Position numbers and translations under genes: made by a program
Assembly: GCA_905221605.1 (NCBI GenBank)
Contig: CAJNDS010002402.1
Location: forward strand, 372,001-436,000
DNA length: 64,000 nucleotides
Source: Symbiodinium natans
Lineage: Eukaryota; Sar; Dinophyceae; Suessiales; Symbiodiniaceae
Reading direction: 5' to 3'
The notes under the pieces: generated by a model
Seen by the model: only the letters and a program-made list of their open reading frames with translations
Databases searched by the model: none
What the model was told of the DNA's origin: nothing
Part shown: one piece after another, positions 36,256 through 54,998 of the stretch
How the letters are laid out: each line of letters begins with the position of its first letter
Position numbering within the stretch: position 1 is the stretch's first letter

Positions 36256-36602
36256 CCAGAAACCATCTTTTGTCGGGGAAAGCCAAAAAAACCAGAAAAG
36301 CAACAAAAACAAAAATGACACCTGGAGGATCCAAAAGATTGCTTTTTTTTGGTTTCTCGAGAAAAGATTCTTGTTGGTTCAAACCCATCTTTTTCTCGAG
36401 AAAAGGAGGGTAAAAAGAGGTTTCTTGAATGATGGTTGCTTAAGAACCCATCGAAACCATCCTTTCCTTGAGGAAAAAGATGGTTTTGAACCAAAAAAAC
36501 CATCTTTTTCTCGAGAAAACCAAAAAACCCGCCTTTGGACGCTCCAGCCGCATAGTTTTGGAAAAGTGGTTTTGGTTTTCTCCGACAAAAGATGGTTTCT
36601 GG
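36256..36602. mobile_element. MITE-like element with long terminal inverted repeats and internal palindromes
   Basis: The left end CCAGAAACCATCTTTTGTCG continues GGGAAAGCCAAAA. The right end, inverted, is CCAGAAACCATCTTTTGTCG continuing GAGAAAACCAAAA. That gives about 33 bp of inverted repeat with 2 mismatches. Inside, the 14-bp palindrome TTTTCTCGAGAAAA occurs at 36391 and 36506, with a shorter form at 36353 and a variant (TTCCTTGAGGAAAA) at about 36464; AACCATC/GATGGTT boxes flank them. No transposase frame. This is the size and structure of a non-autonomous DNA transposon. Confidence 0.75.
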
Positions 36603-38240
36603 GGGTTTTATCTCCTGGTCGGGCCATCTTTCAGCAACAACCCGCGGTTCGTCCTGGGTGCGGGGGGGCTATACGCTCGGTGGCAAATACGTGCATCTCC
36701 TTACTGGTTTTTTTTTTTGTGTGTGTGTGTGTGTGTGTGTTTGTTTGTTTTTGTGGTTTCAGCGCAGGAGAAACAAGGAAAACATCTTCGTCTGGTTTTA
36801 GGGTTTCCTAGAGCTTGGAAATCAAGGAGCAGAGAGGACGGCTGGCCAGACCAAGGGCAATTCTTATAATGAATGCTCTTCAACGATTGACAGAGTAAAT
36901 GGTAAAGATTAATATTCCTTCGTGGTCCTGAATCCTCGTATCTGATGAACTCTAGCATGAAAACAGTTTCTACATCCAAGAACAGTATGCGTACTTATCT
37001 AGTTTATGAGCACAACTTATCCTCTGTTCTCTCATGATCACTATATGTCGATGGTTATATCTCGTATGTTGAATATGCGCACTGAGTATTCACGGTTTCA
37101 TCTCAACTTTGTGTTTGCCAAGTCATTATAAGGGAGAGAGATAGGGAGACCAAGGAAGACAATCATTCACAGTAAAATATGAAGACAACAGGTTTGTCGC
37201 TATTTACAGCGCTTTGTGTAGGTAGATTCAAAGGCCGAGGTGGGCCCATTTGGGGGGAAGGGGTGAGAAAAGAAAAAAAAATATATATATATATATCTAT
37301 CTATCTATCTCTCTATCTGTATATTGCACAGGCTCCTGCTTCAAGACTGCAGCGGCCACTCCGCCTCGCCTTGGCACAGTCAGCAGCTACCGTACAAGGC
37401 ACGTCCCACGATGGACGGTCGCAATCATTTTTAGGCTGTGCTGAGTTGTTTTGCGGATGTTGAGAACGAAGGCCGCGCCAGGCGTGCATTGGTAGCGCAG
37501 CTGAGGCAGGTCCCAGCGGCTGTTTTGGTGTTCCTATGTGTCGATGAAAGCTCCCTGTTCAAGCCATGCCACCAATTCCTCCGACACGGCCCAAGCACAG
37601 CACATAGAGAACAGAGGAGAGGGATTTGAAAAGTTTTACGCTCTTGACTCACGATGTCGGCCGCATGCCAAACTCTCGTGCTTCCTGGCGGGAAGTTGGG
37701 CCTCGAGCTTTTCGGGGCTTAGGTCGGATGACAAGGCAACTTGTCGTAGATCGCGTAGATTGGCGGCAAGAGGGAAAGGACCTTAGAAAGATTTGGCTAA
37801 GCTTAGGGACAGGTTCCAGGCCGGTGGCTTTTGCTTGAGCGCATTTCGGGTGCAAGTTTATCCCTACCAGCTGGAACCACTACTGCCCCTACTAGCTTAC
37901 ATTGCTTTTCTGGCTGATGTCAGCCAGGCCATTTTTCATAGGGACCAATCAGAACTAGACTGATATTGCAGCCTTCTGTGTTGCCGCTGTCGCGCCCCTC
38001 TGATGAATCAAAACAACCGAGCAGTTTGTATGACGGAGGGTTGGAGATCTCGTCAGTTTTCATTGAAGCACGGTTTCGCTCACCTTTGGTCTTCACTGTG
38101 TTGGTCTCTTCTGTCCCCATGGAGCCTTAGGGATATAAACAGTAAGCAACTGCCCAGAAGCCCGTTAAGACAACACGATGGCTCTGGGGACTGGGGCCCG
38201 ACTTGACAGAACAAACACGCTGACGTCAAAGTGCTTTTTG
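36603..38240. other. No clear gene; simple repeats and one possible exon
   Basis: Contains a GT run (36718-36745), A/T-rich (TATA)(TCTA) repeats at 37280-37322, and a + frame at about 37438-37560 (MLSCFADVENEGRARRALVA then QLRQVPAAVLVFLCVDESSL) that could be an exon. Nothing else is recognised. Confidence 0.4.
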
Positions 38241-38244
38241 TGGA

Positions 38245-44620
<6,376 letters not shown>

Positions 44621-44861
44621 TTATGTGGTTGAATCATTTTGTTACTGGGCTTTTAGTACAGTTTTCGAAAGGACTGGAAATCGTCTTGCCGACCTTGCTG
44701 CCTAATCCCGCGTTCGTGCCAAGCAACAAATGCTAACAGGGGCACCCAATCCTTGCAGCGCAAGGTCACTGTACAGCTTTGCAAACTTCAGACATCCAGA
44801 TCCTGCTGCAATACACACATGCATCGCGAATTGCATGCATACAATTCATGCATGGAAGAGT

Positions 44862-44990
44862 GAAGACACAGACTCTTCAATGATCTTGACATGGGCATTT
44901 CACGGCCCTCAATCCTTTGTTATCCAGCTTCTTGGCTGCCTGGCACTGGCCGTGGGAATATGCGGCGTCCAGGCAATGTGCCTCCTGCAG
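44862..44990 (+). CDS. Possible membrane-helix exon
   Basis: The + frame reads SFVIQLLGCLALAVGICGVQ, preceded by MILTWAFHGPQ: a 20-residue hydrophobic segment with Gly spacing like a transmembrane helix. No neighbouring exon could be assigned. It follows the glutamate kinase region by about 250 bp. Confidence 0.3.
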
Positions 44991-44999
44991 CAGAAGACA

Positions 45000-47900
45000 G
45001 TGCAGTGCACTTATTGCCATGTACGCTTCCAACCGCACATGAACTTTCTTGTGGCAGTAGGCGTTCTGCAGGGTGGCATGTCTTTGTTTAGGACTAGTTG
45101 CAGCTGCCGCTGCAATGGCTCACCTCGCGCACCTTGTGTGCTGATTGTCCGAATCCAAAAAGAAAGGATGCGCGGTCGTTGAACATCCAGCTAGTCAGTT
45201 CACTGGCTGGTACGTTGCATGCTTGGGCCAAGCTTTCTGATGCTGGTCAGGTCGCCGAGGGCATTGCTGAGACTCGGCACGACTGTTAAAGCTGGGCTGT
45301 GCGTTTGCGCTTTATGGGTCCGGATGATGCTACTGCACTGGGTACGTCCAGTTGTCCAGCATTGCAACATGTCATGTTCGCACAAGCACCGACCACTACG
45401 GAAGTAGCAAGCGCTGTCGAAACTGCTTTCATCTGTGCCAGACACTCAGAGCGCTCTCTCGCTCCCTTTTTTTCTCTCTGTTTGTCTGTGTCTCTCTCTC
45501 TCTCTTTCGCTCGCTCTTCTCTCTCAATGTTTCTGCGTCTGGCACGTGTGTTGAAAGCGAACGAATCTCAGCTTATGAGAGCGCATGAAGGTTTATCAGT
45601 TGCATAAGATTCTAACTAGTATTACTCTTATCATGATTATTTCTGTTTATACTTATATTATTGTTGTTACGATGCCTTCCGAGGCGCGCCAGCGCTCTGC
45701 GTGCCTTGCACAACGCATCCGAGGTGGCAGGCGGGCGCCGAGTTATGTGCTTCTGTAGGAACTGCTGTAGATAATACGTAATGAAAATAATAGTATCACA
45801 AAAAGTGTTCGAAATATATCGTATGGCAATACTCATATAAGAAGAATTGAATTATAGATGTTTCGAGTTCGCAGGTTGATGAAGATTCAAGCAGCAAAAC
45901 CACAAGAAAAGCTCAGAATATAAGTTCAAGCTGAATCTATCGGCGAATATTCAGACCGCAAGGCAGCAGAGGAGCCTTAACACAGAGATCCGCTGGTTGA
46001 ACTTGTGAGAGGTTGTTTGACTTCCCAGGTGCCAAGCTGTTGCCCCCAACAGTTCTGCAAGCCGTGGTTGGCCTCTTGACAGCAGCGAAAGCACGCCCAC
46101 AAGCGTCGTAGCAGCCAAGCAAGACCATAGTTTCAATTCAGATGTAAGTATTGTGTCCGTGCAGTATAGTATGGCATGCGCTTCTTGTAATATAGTTATA
46201 AAGTTATAAAGAGGAGGCCAGTTCAACTTTCGTCAGACTTGGAGCTAGGTTTCCAAGTTCTTGTACGATGCAACACGAGGCCAGGACACATCCGCGCATG
46301 CTCGACAGGCCCCTGCTTCCGCACCCTTGTGGCCACTTGTGGTAGTTTGCCCTATCCTGCGATATTTGGAATGCAGTAGCTGCCTTTTTGCCAGGCGTAA
46401 CGAAACAGTACTTACATGTGGGCGGGGAGGAGTGGTTTCCAATAATTGTCAGGTCTCTTTGCATGCGTCTGAAGCATGCTGAGAGACATAGGAATGGAGA
46501 TGCACGTGTTTCATTTGCTGATGGTGTCCGCGTTGTTCCGCGCTTGCGGAATCAGGCCGCGATCCCCCTCCTGGCAATGCATCTTGAGGGCCAGGACACA
46601 GCGAGGTTACGTATTAGCACCATATGTCCAGCCTCCCTGGCAAGAAATGTGGGATCACCAGATGCTAAACTGTGTAAACTGCAGCAGGCTCAAAAACAGC
46701 CGCAGGAATCATCGGAAGAAACGAACTCGCCATGATATCATGCAGGCCGCGTCGCACATGGTATCGAGGTGTCGCCCTGAGCCTCCCGAGTGAACTTAGC
46801 TGCAAGATGATGTAGAAGACGGTTCAAACCTCCAATGGCCTTCACACCCCAATGCCCTAAGTTACTAAGCCCAAAACCCCTCAACCTTGGACTCCCATGC
46901 CCATCTGCACCTCGGCACGCGGCATCATGCGGCTGTTGCTGCTTCTTTGGCCGCTGTGGCCATGGTGCGTTGGTGGAGAGGACCATACTCGTCGCTTGGG
47001 CCACTTGGGCAGAGCTATGACAATTTTTGTCAGCGTAGCAGAACGTCAAGCTATTGTTGCACTGGCACTATTGTTATTCACTCACAAGTTTCCCGGGACT
47101 CTTCGTCGAATTGTAGTTTGTTGGGGTCACGATGGGGTCTCCTGCTAGAATCACACGGTTTTTCTCTCCATTTTTGTTTAAAGCGTTCGTGTTTAGGGTT
47201 AAGGGTTTAGGGTTTGCCTGACCCCTGAGCGAGCCTAAGCAGCAGTCTGAGGCTTTTCCCCTTTTGCTGCTTCCCGAAACTCCGAAGAATCCAGGAAGCT
47301 TTAAGCCCGGCCAGTTCCATCCAAAACCTTTTGTTACATTTTCCTTACGAAATGAGGCCAAAAAAAATTTCGTGATATGCAGGTGGCCCACAGGCCAGCC
47401 CAATTCGCTTTAGCAGGTTGGTTTGGGTCGCCCACTATAGTATCGAGGCCTGCCACCGGAGGAGCCTAGCAAAGCAGGAAAGCTTCAGGTCGTATTGCCT
47501 CGGAAAGGTTTGAGTTCAGGTCTGTTGTAGGGTTTCCCCCTGCAGATTTGTTTGGGGGGGGGGAGGGGGGGTTCCCCCCTACTAAACCGGGTGCAACATT
47601 AGAGTTGCCGCCCCTTCACTCAGAATTAGCTTTGAGCTTTAAAATTAGGCGGTCCAACCCAGACAAAGCTGTCTCACACTCCCTCACGCCCCGTGTGAAA
47701 CGCGCAGCAAACCAGGCGGGCCCGGGCTGCGTCAGGGGGCGATCCGCTTGATGTTCTTTGCACACGATAGTCACTAGCCGTGCTTCACTGATGCACAAAG
47801 GCAACCAGGTGAGCTACGCGCTGACAGTCAACGAGCCGGCAATCCTTCACCACTGCTTTTACAAGCGGATGACGCTCAGCTGCCGAAGCTCCAAGCTTGC

Positions 47901-49080
47901 TTTTCTTCCAAAGCGCTGTGATGTATGGCCCTGAAAGCTCTGTTTCCCGTGGAAACCCGTTCTGCTTAATCCTGGGTTCCGAATGCCACTGGCTTCGAGC
48001 CTCATGCAGTCCGCTTGAAGGAAGTACTCGCCGGCTTTACCTTTTGAGCTGCCCACTCGCGAAGCGGACACCTTTGCTTGCCAGAAGAGGCTCGAGCGTG
48101 GCAGTTCCAGCGTACGGCTTCCATGTCAGATGTAGTCCTCAAAGGCATTCCATGTCAATGTGTAGCCTAAGTCCAAGCGTCAGTGGCATCACCTCGAGGT
48201 GCGCCGATGAGGCCAGATGCAAGTGCCGTGGGCAGCATTAGCCTGCAATCCTTGAAATATCCGGTATCCTTGGGTCCCGGGACCGATGGACCCTGCGGGT
48301 TCTAAGTCAGGTCTGTGTTGCAGAGTGGTTGGTTGACAAGGAGGATCTTTTGGGGGCCTTGCGGTATCTGAGGTACTTTACGTACTACACTACGAACTCC
48401 AACTGCATTCTATCCGGAGAAGGTGCCACAACTGTCCAGGACCAAGGGCTTCCAGCAACGTTCAGATACTGTTCAGATCAAGTGAAGGTAGAAGAAGACC
48501 AGCAATCAGGCCCTCCGGCTTTCTGCCTCAGCCAGAGTATCCTCGGGTCTTTCATGTAGAATTTGAAGCTTCTCAAGTCCTCCACCATCTGCCAGGAGGA
48601 CAGCGCAATTGCGGGGCCTGAGGAGTGTTCCAAGGTCGGCATGTCTTCGTGAAGATTCGTGAGGTGTTCAGACTTGGCTCTCATGAGCATTCTTGCCTTG
48701 GCCAGATCATGGCGAGCTGCCGAGAGCTGTCCGGGCCCTCAGAAGTTCAAGTTTGGTTGGGGCGAGTTGCTCGGGGCTCCTGTTGCGGCGCTAGTGGTAC
48801 CTTCGAGGTTCCAAAGCCTAGAGGCTCCTAGGGACTCCTGTGAGACGCATATGCGATCTCAGCTGGTAGTGTTTTCCCTCCGCTTGCCACCCTTCAGGCA
48901 GAAACACAGGAAGCACTCTAGGCCTCGAGGCAGAAGCTTTTATCCAAAGTCCAACAGAATCGAAGAGAGTCTTTGGACTGGCTGGGGTCCATCCCAGGCC
49001 AGGGAAGGACTTCCCGGGTCCCTCAGAGATGGCTTCAAAGCAGGCCGCCACTGCTGAGCTTTCAGTTCATTGCAGAATGT
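45000..49080. other. Sparse region, few possible exons
   Basis: No recognised domain. Holds a CT run (45465-45515), an AT-rich stretch (45600-45900), a + frame at about 47789-47900 (VSYALTVNEPAILHHCFYKR) and one at about 48325-48390 (VAEWLVDKEDLLGALRYLRY) that could be exons, TTTAGGG traces at 47195-47216, and C/G homopolymer runs near 47550-47575. A minus-strand frame at 48478-48690 is an alternative to the second. Confidence 0.35.
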
Positions 49081-49089
49081 CTCCAAATG

Positions 49090-49318
49090 GGAATGTGTGT
49101 GTGTGTGAATGTGTGAATGTGTGAATGTGTGACTGTGCGACTGTGTGAATGTGTGAATGTGTGAATGTGTGAATGTGTGAATGTGTGAATGTGTGACTGT
49201 GTGACTGTGTGACTGTGTGACTGTGTGACTGTGTGACTGTGTGACTGCGTGACTGCGTGACTGTGTGTGTGTGTGTGTGTGTGTGTTTGCGTGCGTGCGT
49301 GCGTGCGTGTGTGTGTGT
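49090..49318. repeat. TGTGTGAA / TGTGTGAC 8-bp repeats and GT run
   Basis: About 20 tandem units of GTGTGAAT or GTGTGACT followed by pure GT and GTGC. Frames through it (His-Thr rich on the minus strand) are artefacts. Confidence 0.96.
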
Positions 49319-49926
49319 GGACTCCAAACCTGCGTCGCAGGCATGGCCATCAGGGCACGTGCCCAGGCTACAATATGTCGGCACTTCTGTCGCTGAACCA
49401 GCTGCACAAGCCCGGCCATGTTCCACCAAGCAGGAAAGTCCTTACGGGACCCTCAAACTCCTCGCGGTGTTCCTAGGGTGTTTCCTTGAAGGTTTCCAGA
49501 AAGTTGCTCAACCTTTCAGGCACTGACAGTCCCAGTTTTTCTAGATTGTCCGTAGGGGTCCCCTTCAAAATCTCGGCATGGATGCCTAGAGTCCTTCGAG
49601 TTCCTGGAAGGTCCCCACTGGGAGGTTCTTGGCCGAGAGTATATAGCCGGTCCCTAACATTCCAAAAGGGGCGGCGCTCTGCGCCATTCTGCGCCACCAA
49701 GGTGCCTTTCCCTTACGAGTGCTGGCCGGCCGCTCTCTTCGAAAGTTAAGGATAACCATGATTTATTTCACAAGAAAATGAGTAACGCTAGCAACAATAG
49801 TAATAGCAAGAATCACGCTTTCGCTGGGTTTTGCGGGAACCGATGAGAGCAAGTCTCAGGTAGACTATGATCGACGGCTACTCCAGAACTGTCCCAGTGT
49901 GCAGGCACAGACACAGCAGCAGATGG

Positions 49927-49968
49927 TTTAGGGTTTAGGGTTTAGGGTTTAGGGTTTAGGGTTTAGGG
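49927..49968 (+). repeat. Interstitial telomere repeat, six perfect TTTAGGG
   Basis: Six uninterrupted copies of the 7-bp plant/alveolate-type telomere unit, flanked on both sides by ordinary sequence. This supports an algal or dinoflagellate nuclear origin. Confidence 0.97.
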
Positions 49969-49998
49969 TAAGCGCCCATGTCGTTTCCTGTGGCCTGA

Positions 49999-51250
49999 TT
50001 GGCTGTTACCCGGCAAGTGGCAAAAAAAACATCGAAGGATGCATGGTCATACCCTGTGCCACCGAAGCTGCTGGCAGGTATGACTGTAGCTTGTTCCCAC
50101 CTCCACTCGGCTTTTGCAAAACCCGCCTTCTCTGACAGCTTGACTGCATTGACCGCAGGTTCTGCAGAACCTCAGTACCGGCTTGTCCGGAAGGTGCGAG
50201 AACCTGGAGGAAATTGTAGTGGCTCCGGCAGCATACTTTCGGCCTCTGCTCACAAGCATCACGACATCGCAGGTATGTGAGTCTGTGTTGTCTGGCAGAA
50301 TCTAGAACCACATTCTACGAGCATATCGTGTTATATCGTGTTGCGCATGAAAGGAATAACGCAATTGTCCCGCAGCTGAGGTGCCACTTTACAAAAGCTG
50401 CCGCTCCCTCTGCGCAGAGAGGACGCCTCTTTAGCTTTGCCTTCAAAGCTCCATGGAGACTGCTTCTGACTGGCACGATGCAGGACCATGTGCTCCATCT
50501 TCCAGGTGAATGAGACCGGCTGCTTTTTAGGCCACCGGATCAGAGTAGAGAGCAACCATGCATGAACAGTCGACCGGTCAGGCGCAGCAGAGCTTGGAAC
50601 GGGCTCGTGGGAGTCGAGGGGCAGTTTCCAGCATCAGCCAAGCACCGCAAAATTGCCAGGCATACGGACAAGCGGGATGGGCTGCTACAAGCCCAACTTC
50701 ATCCGGAAGCTTGAAATACACAGCATGCACTTCGAAGTCCTGTGCAGCCCACCTGCAACATCATCACAAAACACAAAAAGCCGCCCACGCCCAAGGAGCC
50801 AGCTCGCCGCACGGTTCCTTCGTGGAGATGTGCGAGCCGGCAGCTCAGAGGCTGAAGCACTCTGAAATCCTGATGCGCTGGGCGCACGAAGGGTGCGAGT
50901 CCTCTTGCCCAGCGTTTTTTCGATACTGTCGGATCATCGTCGTTTCCGTTTCACGCGCAGTTTAGCTTGTAGGAGGCCCGAATCCCGGGCCCATCGTGTT
51001 TGCCTCATCCTACACACCAGTACTTCTGGCGATGGCAAGTTCAAGTCGCCACCAAGCGTCGTAGCTTTGCTGCAGATGCAGCGCCCTTCACGATCTCGAA
51101 GCAGTTGCAGCAGGAAAAAAAGCGCCACCCCCCCCCCCCCCCCCCCCCCCCCTCAAATCAAATCAAGTGCCGAGGTGCTACTGGACTTGCGCGGAGTTCA
51201 GGTCATCGGCCTCTTGAAGGCCTCATCCTTTCACAACAAGGTGTGAGCCA
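49999..51250 (+). CDS. Possible exons, unassigned
   Basis: About 50156-50275: VLQNLSTGLSGRCENLEEIV then VAPAAYFRPLLTSITTSQ, bordered by CAG before and a GTATG donor-like sequence after. The IVVAPA phrase recalls the first strand of triosephosphate isomerase but no other motif of that enzyme was found, so no name is given. A run of about 22 C lies at 51128-51152. Confidence 0.3.
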
Positions 51251-51521
51251 GTACGATATACCAATGTACCATAGAAGGTGTAGAAAGAAATGTACATTTC
51301 TGCTTTGATTAGAGTAGTACATAGGAATATATGTACATAATATAAGGGTATATACATATACATCGTATATTCATATGTGCATGATAGGAGAATACCGAAA
51401 CTCCGGAAATCATCGAGAGAAACACGAGCTGCACCAGGCTTTCTCCGAGCAGGACTTCCCGGGGGAGCCTCGCACCGAGGGTGTCCGCGCAGCTCAGAAG
51501 AGCAGACTTGGGATGGTTCCC

Positions 51522-51683
51522 CCTTGTACTAACAGTCCTTGATAGGGATTAGAATACCCCCAGTAAACTACAAACAGTCCTTGATAGGGATTGTACTACC
51601 CCCTATTTTCATCCCGAATAAGGACTGCTAGGATTAGAATAGGGGTACTACAATTAAGCTCTTTCAGGACTGCTAGTACAAGG
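51522..51683. mobile_element. Short inverted-repeat element, family 2
   Basis: The 18-bp ends CCTTGTACTAACAGTCCT (51522-51539) and the inverse of AGGACTGCTAGTACAAGG (51666-51683) match at 17 of 18. Inside, ACAGTCCTTGATAGGGATT occurs twice (51532, 51574) and an inverted relative AATAAGGACTGCTAGGATT at 51617, so the 162-bp unit is nested. A diverged piece lies in the glutamate kinase gene at 41.29 kb. Confidence 0.72.
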
Positions 51684-52559
51684 TGGAACATCTCAAGAGG
51701 AGACCTTTGTTGGTTTTTATGCCACGGTACAGAGATGGAGAGAGGGACGTCCAGAGGCGCCCATGGCTCCTGCGACTGTGCTTGTGTTAGAATTCTGTAG
51801 TATATGTAATCTGACATACAAGGACCCTGAAGGATTGAGCAAGCAGCGGGAGGGTGCGATTTCGTTGCATCAAAGGCATGCAGATACGCCTGCTACTCCA
51901 ACCTGGAGTGCGATTATTGGCAGTACTATCTTGGAGAAGGCTGGGAACATGCGTGTGGCATGCGCGATTCAGCTCCATAACGAGCGATGGTGTGTAAAAT
52001 TCTGCTTTGGCGCATCTCAGTGCAGAGAGTCATCGCTGCAAGAGTCATTAAGACATAACGGAACAACTTTGATGAACATACAGTTTGCGAGCGTTTGCTC
52101 ACAGAGACGGCGAGTGCAGTCAGAAATGTTTCTTGTCTTATGACATGCGCCAGCAGCAGAGCAAGCTGCCTCGTCGCAGCAAGTCCAAGGCTGCTGGCTT
52201 CATGAAAGCCTTCACGCGTCAGTGCCGCTGCTTGGGCTTTTGATTTGTTGCAGGGGCCTTCACAAGAACCGACCCTGTGAGACAAGACTCCTGGGATGTC
52301 TGGTTTCATACACCGGGCGGCATTGGTACCATGTCCAAGGCCCACCTATCTTAGTATCGAAGCAAGAAGACAAGGTGTTGCGGCTTCTTCACTTTGAGTG
52401 TTGCGGTTGCAATAGTCAGGGTTGTTCAACGATACGAGCTTGGCCGGGGACGCAGAGCTTGCGGAATTGCTGATCGAGTCGTCCTTCCGTCCAAAGTCAT
52501 CGCTGAACACTTTGGCCGCTGAGTGTGTGAGACTACTTTGTTGTGGGACTAAATCATGC

Positions 52560-53440
52560 TGGTCCTGCAAAGGTTTCCACTGACCATGAGCCACTTCCAT
52601 CGCGATTTCGAGCAGGCCATAGCTGGGGAGCCGCTTGGAACAACTCAGCACCAAGGCTTTGTGTGCAAAGAGCCGCTGCTCAATCGGGCATGCTTTCCGT
52701 AAACCACCTTTCTCGTAGCTCGAAGAGGGTCACTCAGTTTTCCAGAAAACATTCAGCGCAGGAGGGTCCGCACAGCTCGGGCCCAGGAGGTTTGCGTAGT
52801 AGATCGACGATTGTTTGGCGGCTTTGTCGCTTTGTGACATGCACACATCAGAGAAGGCCCGAGGTAGGCTGCTAGCTGGTCAGTCCCTGCCAAGGGCGGC
52901 AGGACGGTGTAGCAGTGTCTAGGCAGGATAGTGAGGCAACGTCGCTCATGGCCACGAGGTACATCCAGCATTTCTGTCCTGGTTTGGGCTGGACACCGTC
53001 GGAGGACTGGTTCGTCAGTGACCCCGTCCAATTCATGTATCTCGATGGAATCTCGACGGCGAGTCCTTGTGATTTCTGGAGGAGTGGAGACTTGTGGCAG
53101 ATGGCTTCAACTGCTCCTCTCCGGGAGTGAAGGCTTGCTGTGCTGCACACCTGTCCCTTCACACCCCAAACTGAAAAGGTCTCGAGCGCCTCTGCTTTAA
53201 GGTCTCAGGTTCTGGATTCCAGGCTTCCGGGTTCAAGGTCAACAGATACTGCGCAAGAAAATCATCAACAGAGACCAGTCCATTCTAGCATCATCCGCGC
53301 CCGTGCGCTCAGAGTGTGCCTGGTCCGGCGATGCAAAACGCAGGACCTGGCCGGCAGCGACACGCTCAGCATAGAAGAGTGCGAGCGCCGAGCTGCCACC
53401 GACCTGGACAATCGAGAGCAATGTTGTTTCTGTCACTGCT
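52560..53440 (+). CDS. Uncharacterised multi-exon gene
   Basis: Coding-like + frames. About 52568-52700: FPLTMSHFHRDFEQAIAGEP then LGTTQHQGFVCKEPLLNRAC. About 52960-53127: GWTPSEDWFVSDPVQFMYLD then GISTASPCDFWRSGDLWQMA, ending at TGA. About 53330-53430: KTQDLAGSDTLSIEECERRA then ATDLDNREQC. The amino-acid mix is globular with many Trp, Phe and Asp. No family is recognised. An overlapping minus-strand frame exists at 52.87-53.16 kb but is less convincing. Confidence 0.4.
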
Positions 53441-53779
53441 ATTTGGCGGAGGGGTTCGCGGTTGGTGCCAAAGTTGGGTTTCCCGAACAAGTTTTGCACT
53501 GCGCAACTTCCCGCAAATTCAAGCAAGATAGGCCCTAATAGGCATCCCAAAAGTCCTCTTCAGAGTCTGGAGGACTGCGGGCCCCAGATGGTCTCCAATA
53601 GCCTCGCTTGCTTTTGCGTGCTCAAGGCCGCGTCAGAAGGGACGGATATGACATGTTCAAAGTTTAGTGCCGTGGTCTCTAGGAGGGCAGAGTGAGTGCG
53701 AGTTCGGTCCAACACAAAGAGAACAGGTGCAGTCGGAAATAGGTTCCGTGCAACGTGCTTTGATCTCCTGCAGGGACAG

Positions 53780-54998
53780 CTGTGCAGAAGAACGCCAAGT
53801 CGCTTCGGCATCTCGTCCTTCGAAGGGTTGAACAGTGTACATGCACCTTTGAAACCTAGTCGCGCGATCCCAGGCTTCCGACTCTACGAACGGCGAAGTC
53901 TTGTCCATCAGGCAAAACGCCCCTGCAGACGTAACGTTCCCTTGAAGTTCAGATCTAAGTTCGGCATGTAGGCGCTTGCTGTTTCTATTCACCTGCAGCC
54001 AGCCAGGTGGCTTCAGTAATGATGGACACGATGCAGCGTGCATCTCTGCCCTATGCCCCAGCAGGCGCGGCTCTGCCACTAGGACTTGCTGGAATTGCTG
54101 CATCACCCGAAAACCGTGACAGTGAGCTTCGATGTAGTATACGATGTTCTTTGCGAAACGGAAAGGCGAGGACTCTTTCGATGTTGCCATTGACTTGCAT
54201 GGGGTGAACTACGTGGCCCGGCTGAAGCAAGAATATGTTGATGTCTTGTTATGTCCTGAAAAATTGCGCTTTTTGGAGTTCCTAGCTTTGCTTTGCAGGG
54301 TTTAGTTCGTGGGTGGAGAGTAAGAATCACAGTCGGAGCTGCGAGGCCTACCTGACCAAGGACCTCGAGCTCTTCGAGCAAGCAGCGGCTAAGGCACTGC
54401 AGAGTAAGATAAGCCAGTACAATGATGTTTATTCTACGATGATATAAATATAAATAATATATATATATGTATAATTATGTATGTATTTACATATGTGTAC
54501 ATAAACCCACTCATATGATATCATGACATCATACTCGTCGTAATGTTGTTATTGGGAAGATCCTGAGGCGGTGAGGAACGCAGCAGGCCCATCTGCAGGG
54601 AGTGTGACAGCGAAGAAGTTGGCGCAACGTCTTTGGTGGTCTTGCTTGACCTTTCGATTACAGGGAAGTTGAGGTTCGTGAACACGGCTGGCTTCAGATC
54701 TCCGAATGCACACCGTCTCATTCTCCGCATTTGCAGGCGCGGCTCCAGGAGAGCTTCAAGATGAATATGGTGCAACTGACCGTGTCAGTGTAGTACCCAG
54801 CTCAGAGGCCGGGTGGTCTCACAGTTCGGTTTCCATCCCAAACCGACACAAAAGCCGACGTCGAAGCCTTGCCTCAGGATGACTTCACGCACCTGAAGTT
54901 CACACTACAGCTTCCGGAAGGCTTAGCCACAAGCGTTGGACTGTCAAGAGCAGTGCACGAGCGTCTGGCAGAAGCCCTGAGAGCCTCAACAACCTGAA
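53780..54998 (+). CDS. Uncharacterised multi-exon gene
   Basis: Consistent + exons. About 53772-53860: GTAVQKNAKSLRHLVLRRVE. About 54145-54240: FFAKRKGEDSFDVAIDLHGV then NYVARLKQEY. About 54310-54420: HSRSCEAYLTKDLELFEQAA then AKALQSK. About 54660-54790: EVEVREHGWLQISECTPSHS then PHLQARLQESFKMN. About 54855-54998: ADVEALPQDDFTHLKFTLQL, PEGLATSVGLSRAVHERLAE, ALRAS. Several begin after AG. The protein would be soluble, mixed alpha/beta, with a helical segment in the middle. No domain is recognised. A 177-codon minus frame (53657-54190) overlaps the first part. Confidence 0.48.

Noticed and set aside
36057..36811. 225-codon + frame and others over 36.1-36.8 kb
   Set aside because: They read through a microsatellite, a run of C and a MITE-like element; no protein family character.
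50156..50275. Triosephosphate isomerase
   Set aside because: Only an IVVAPA-like phrase is present; no N-terminal NWK or later catalytic motifs were found.
53657..54190. 177-codon minus-strand frame
   Set aside because: It overlaps + strand exons with better composition and acceptors; no motif is recognised in it.
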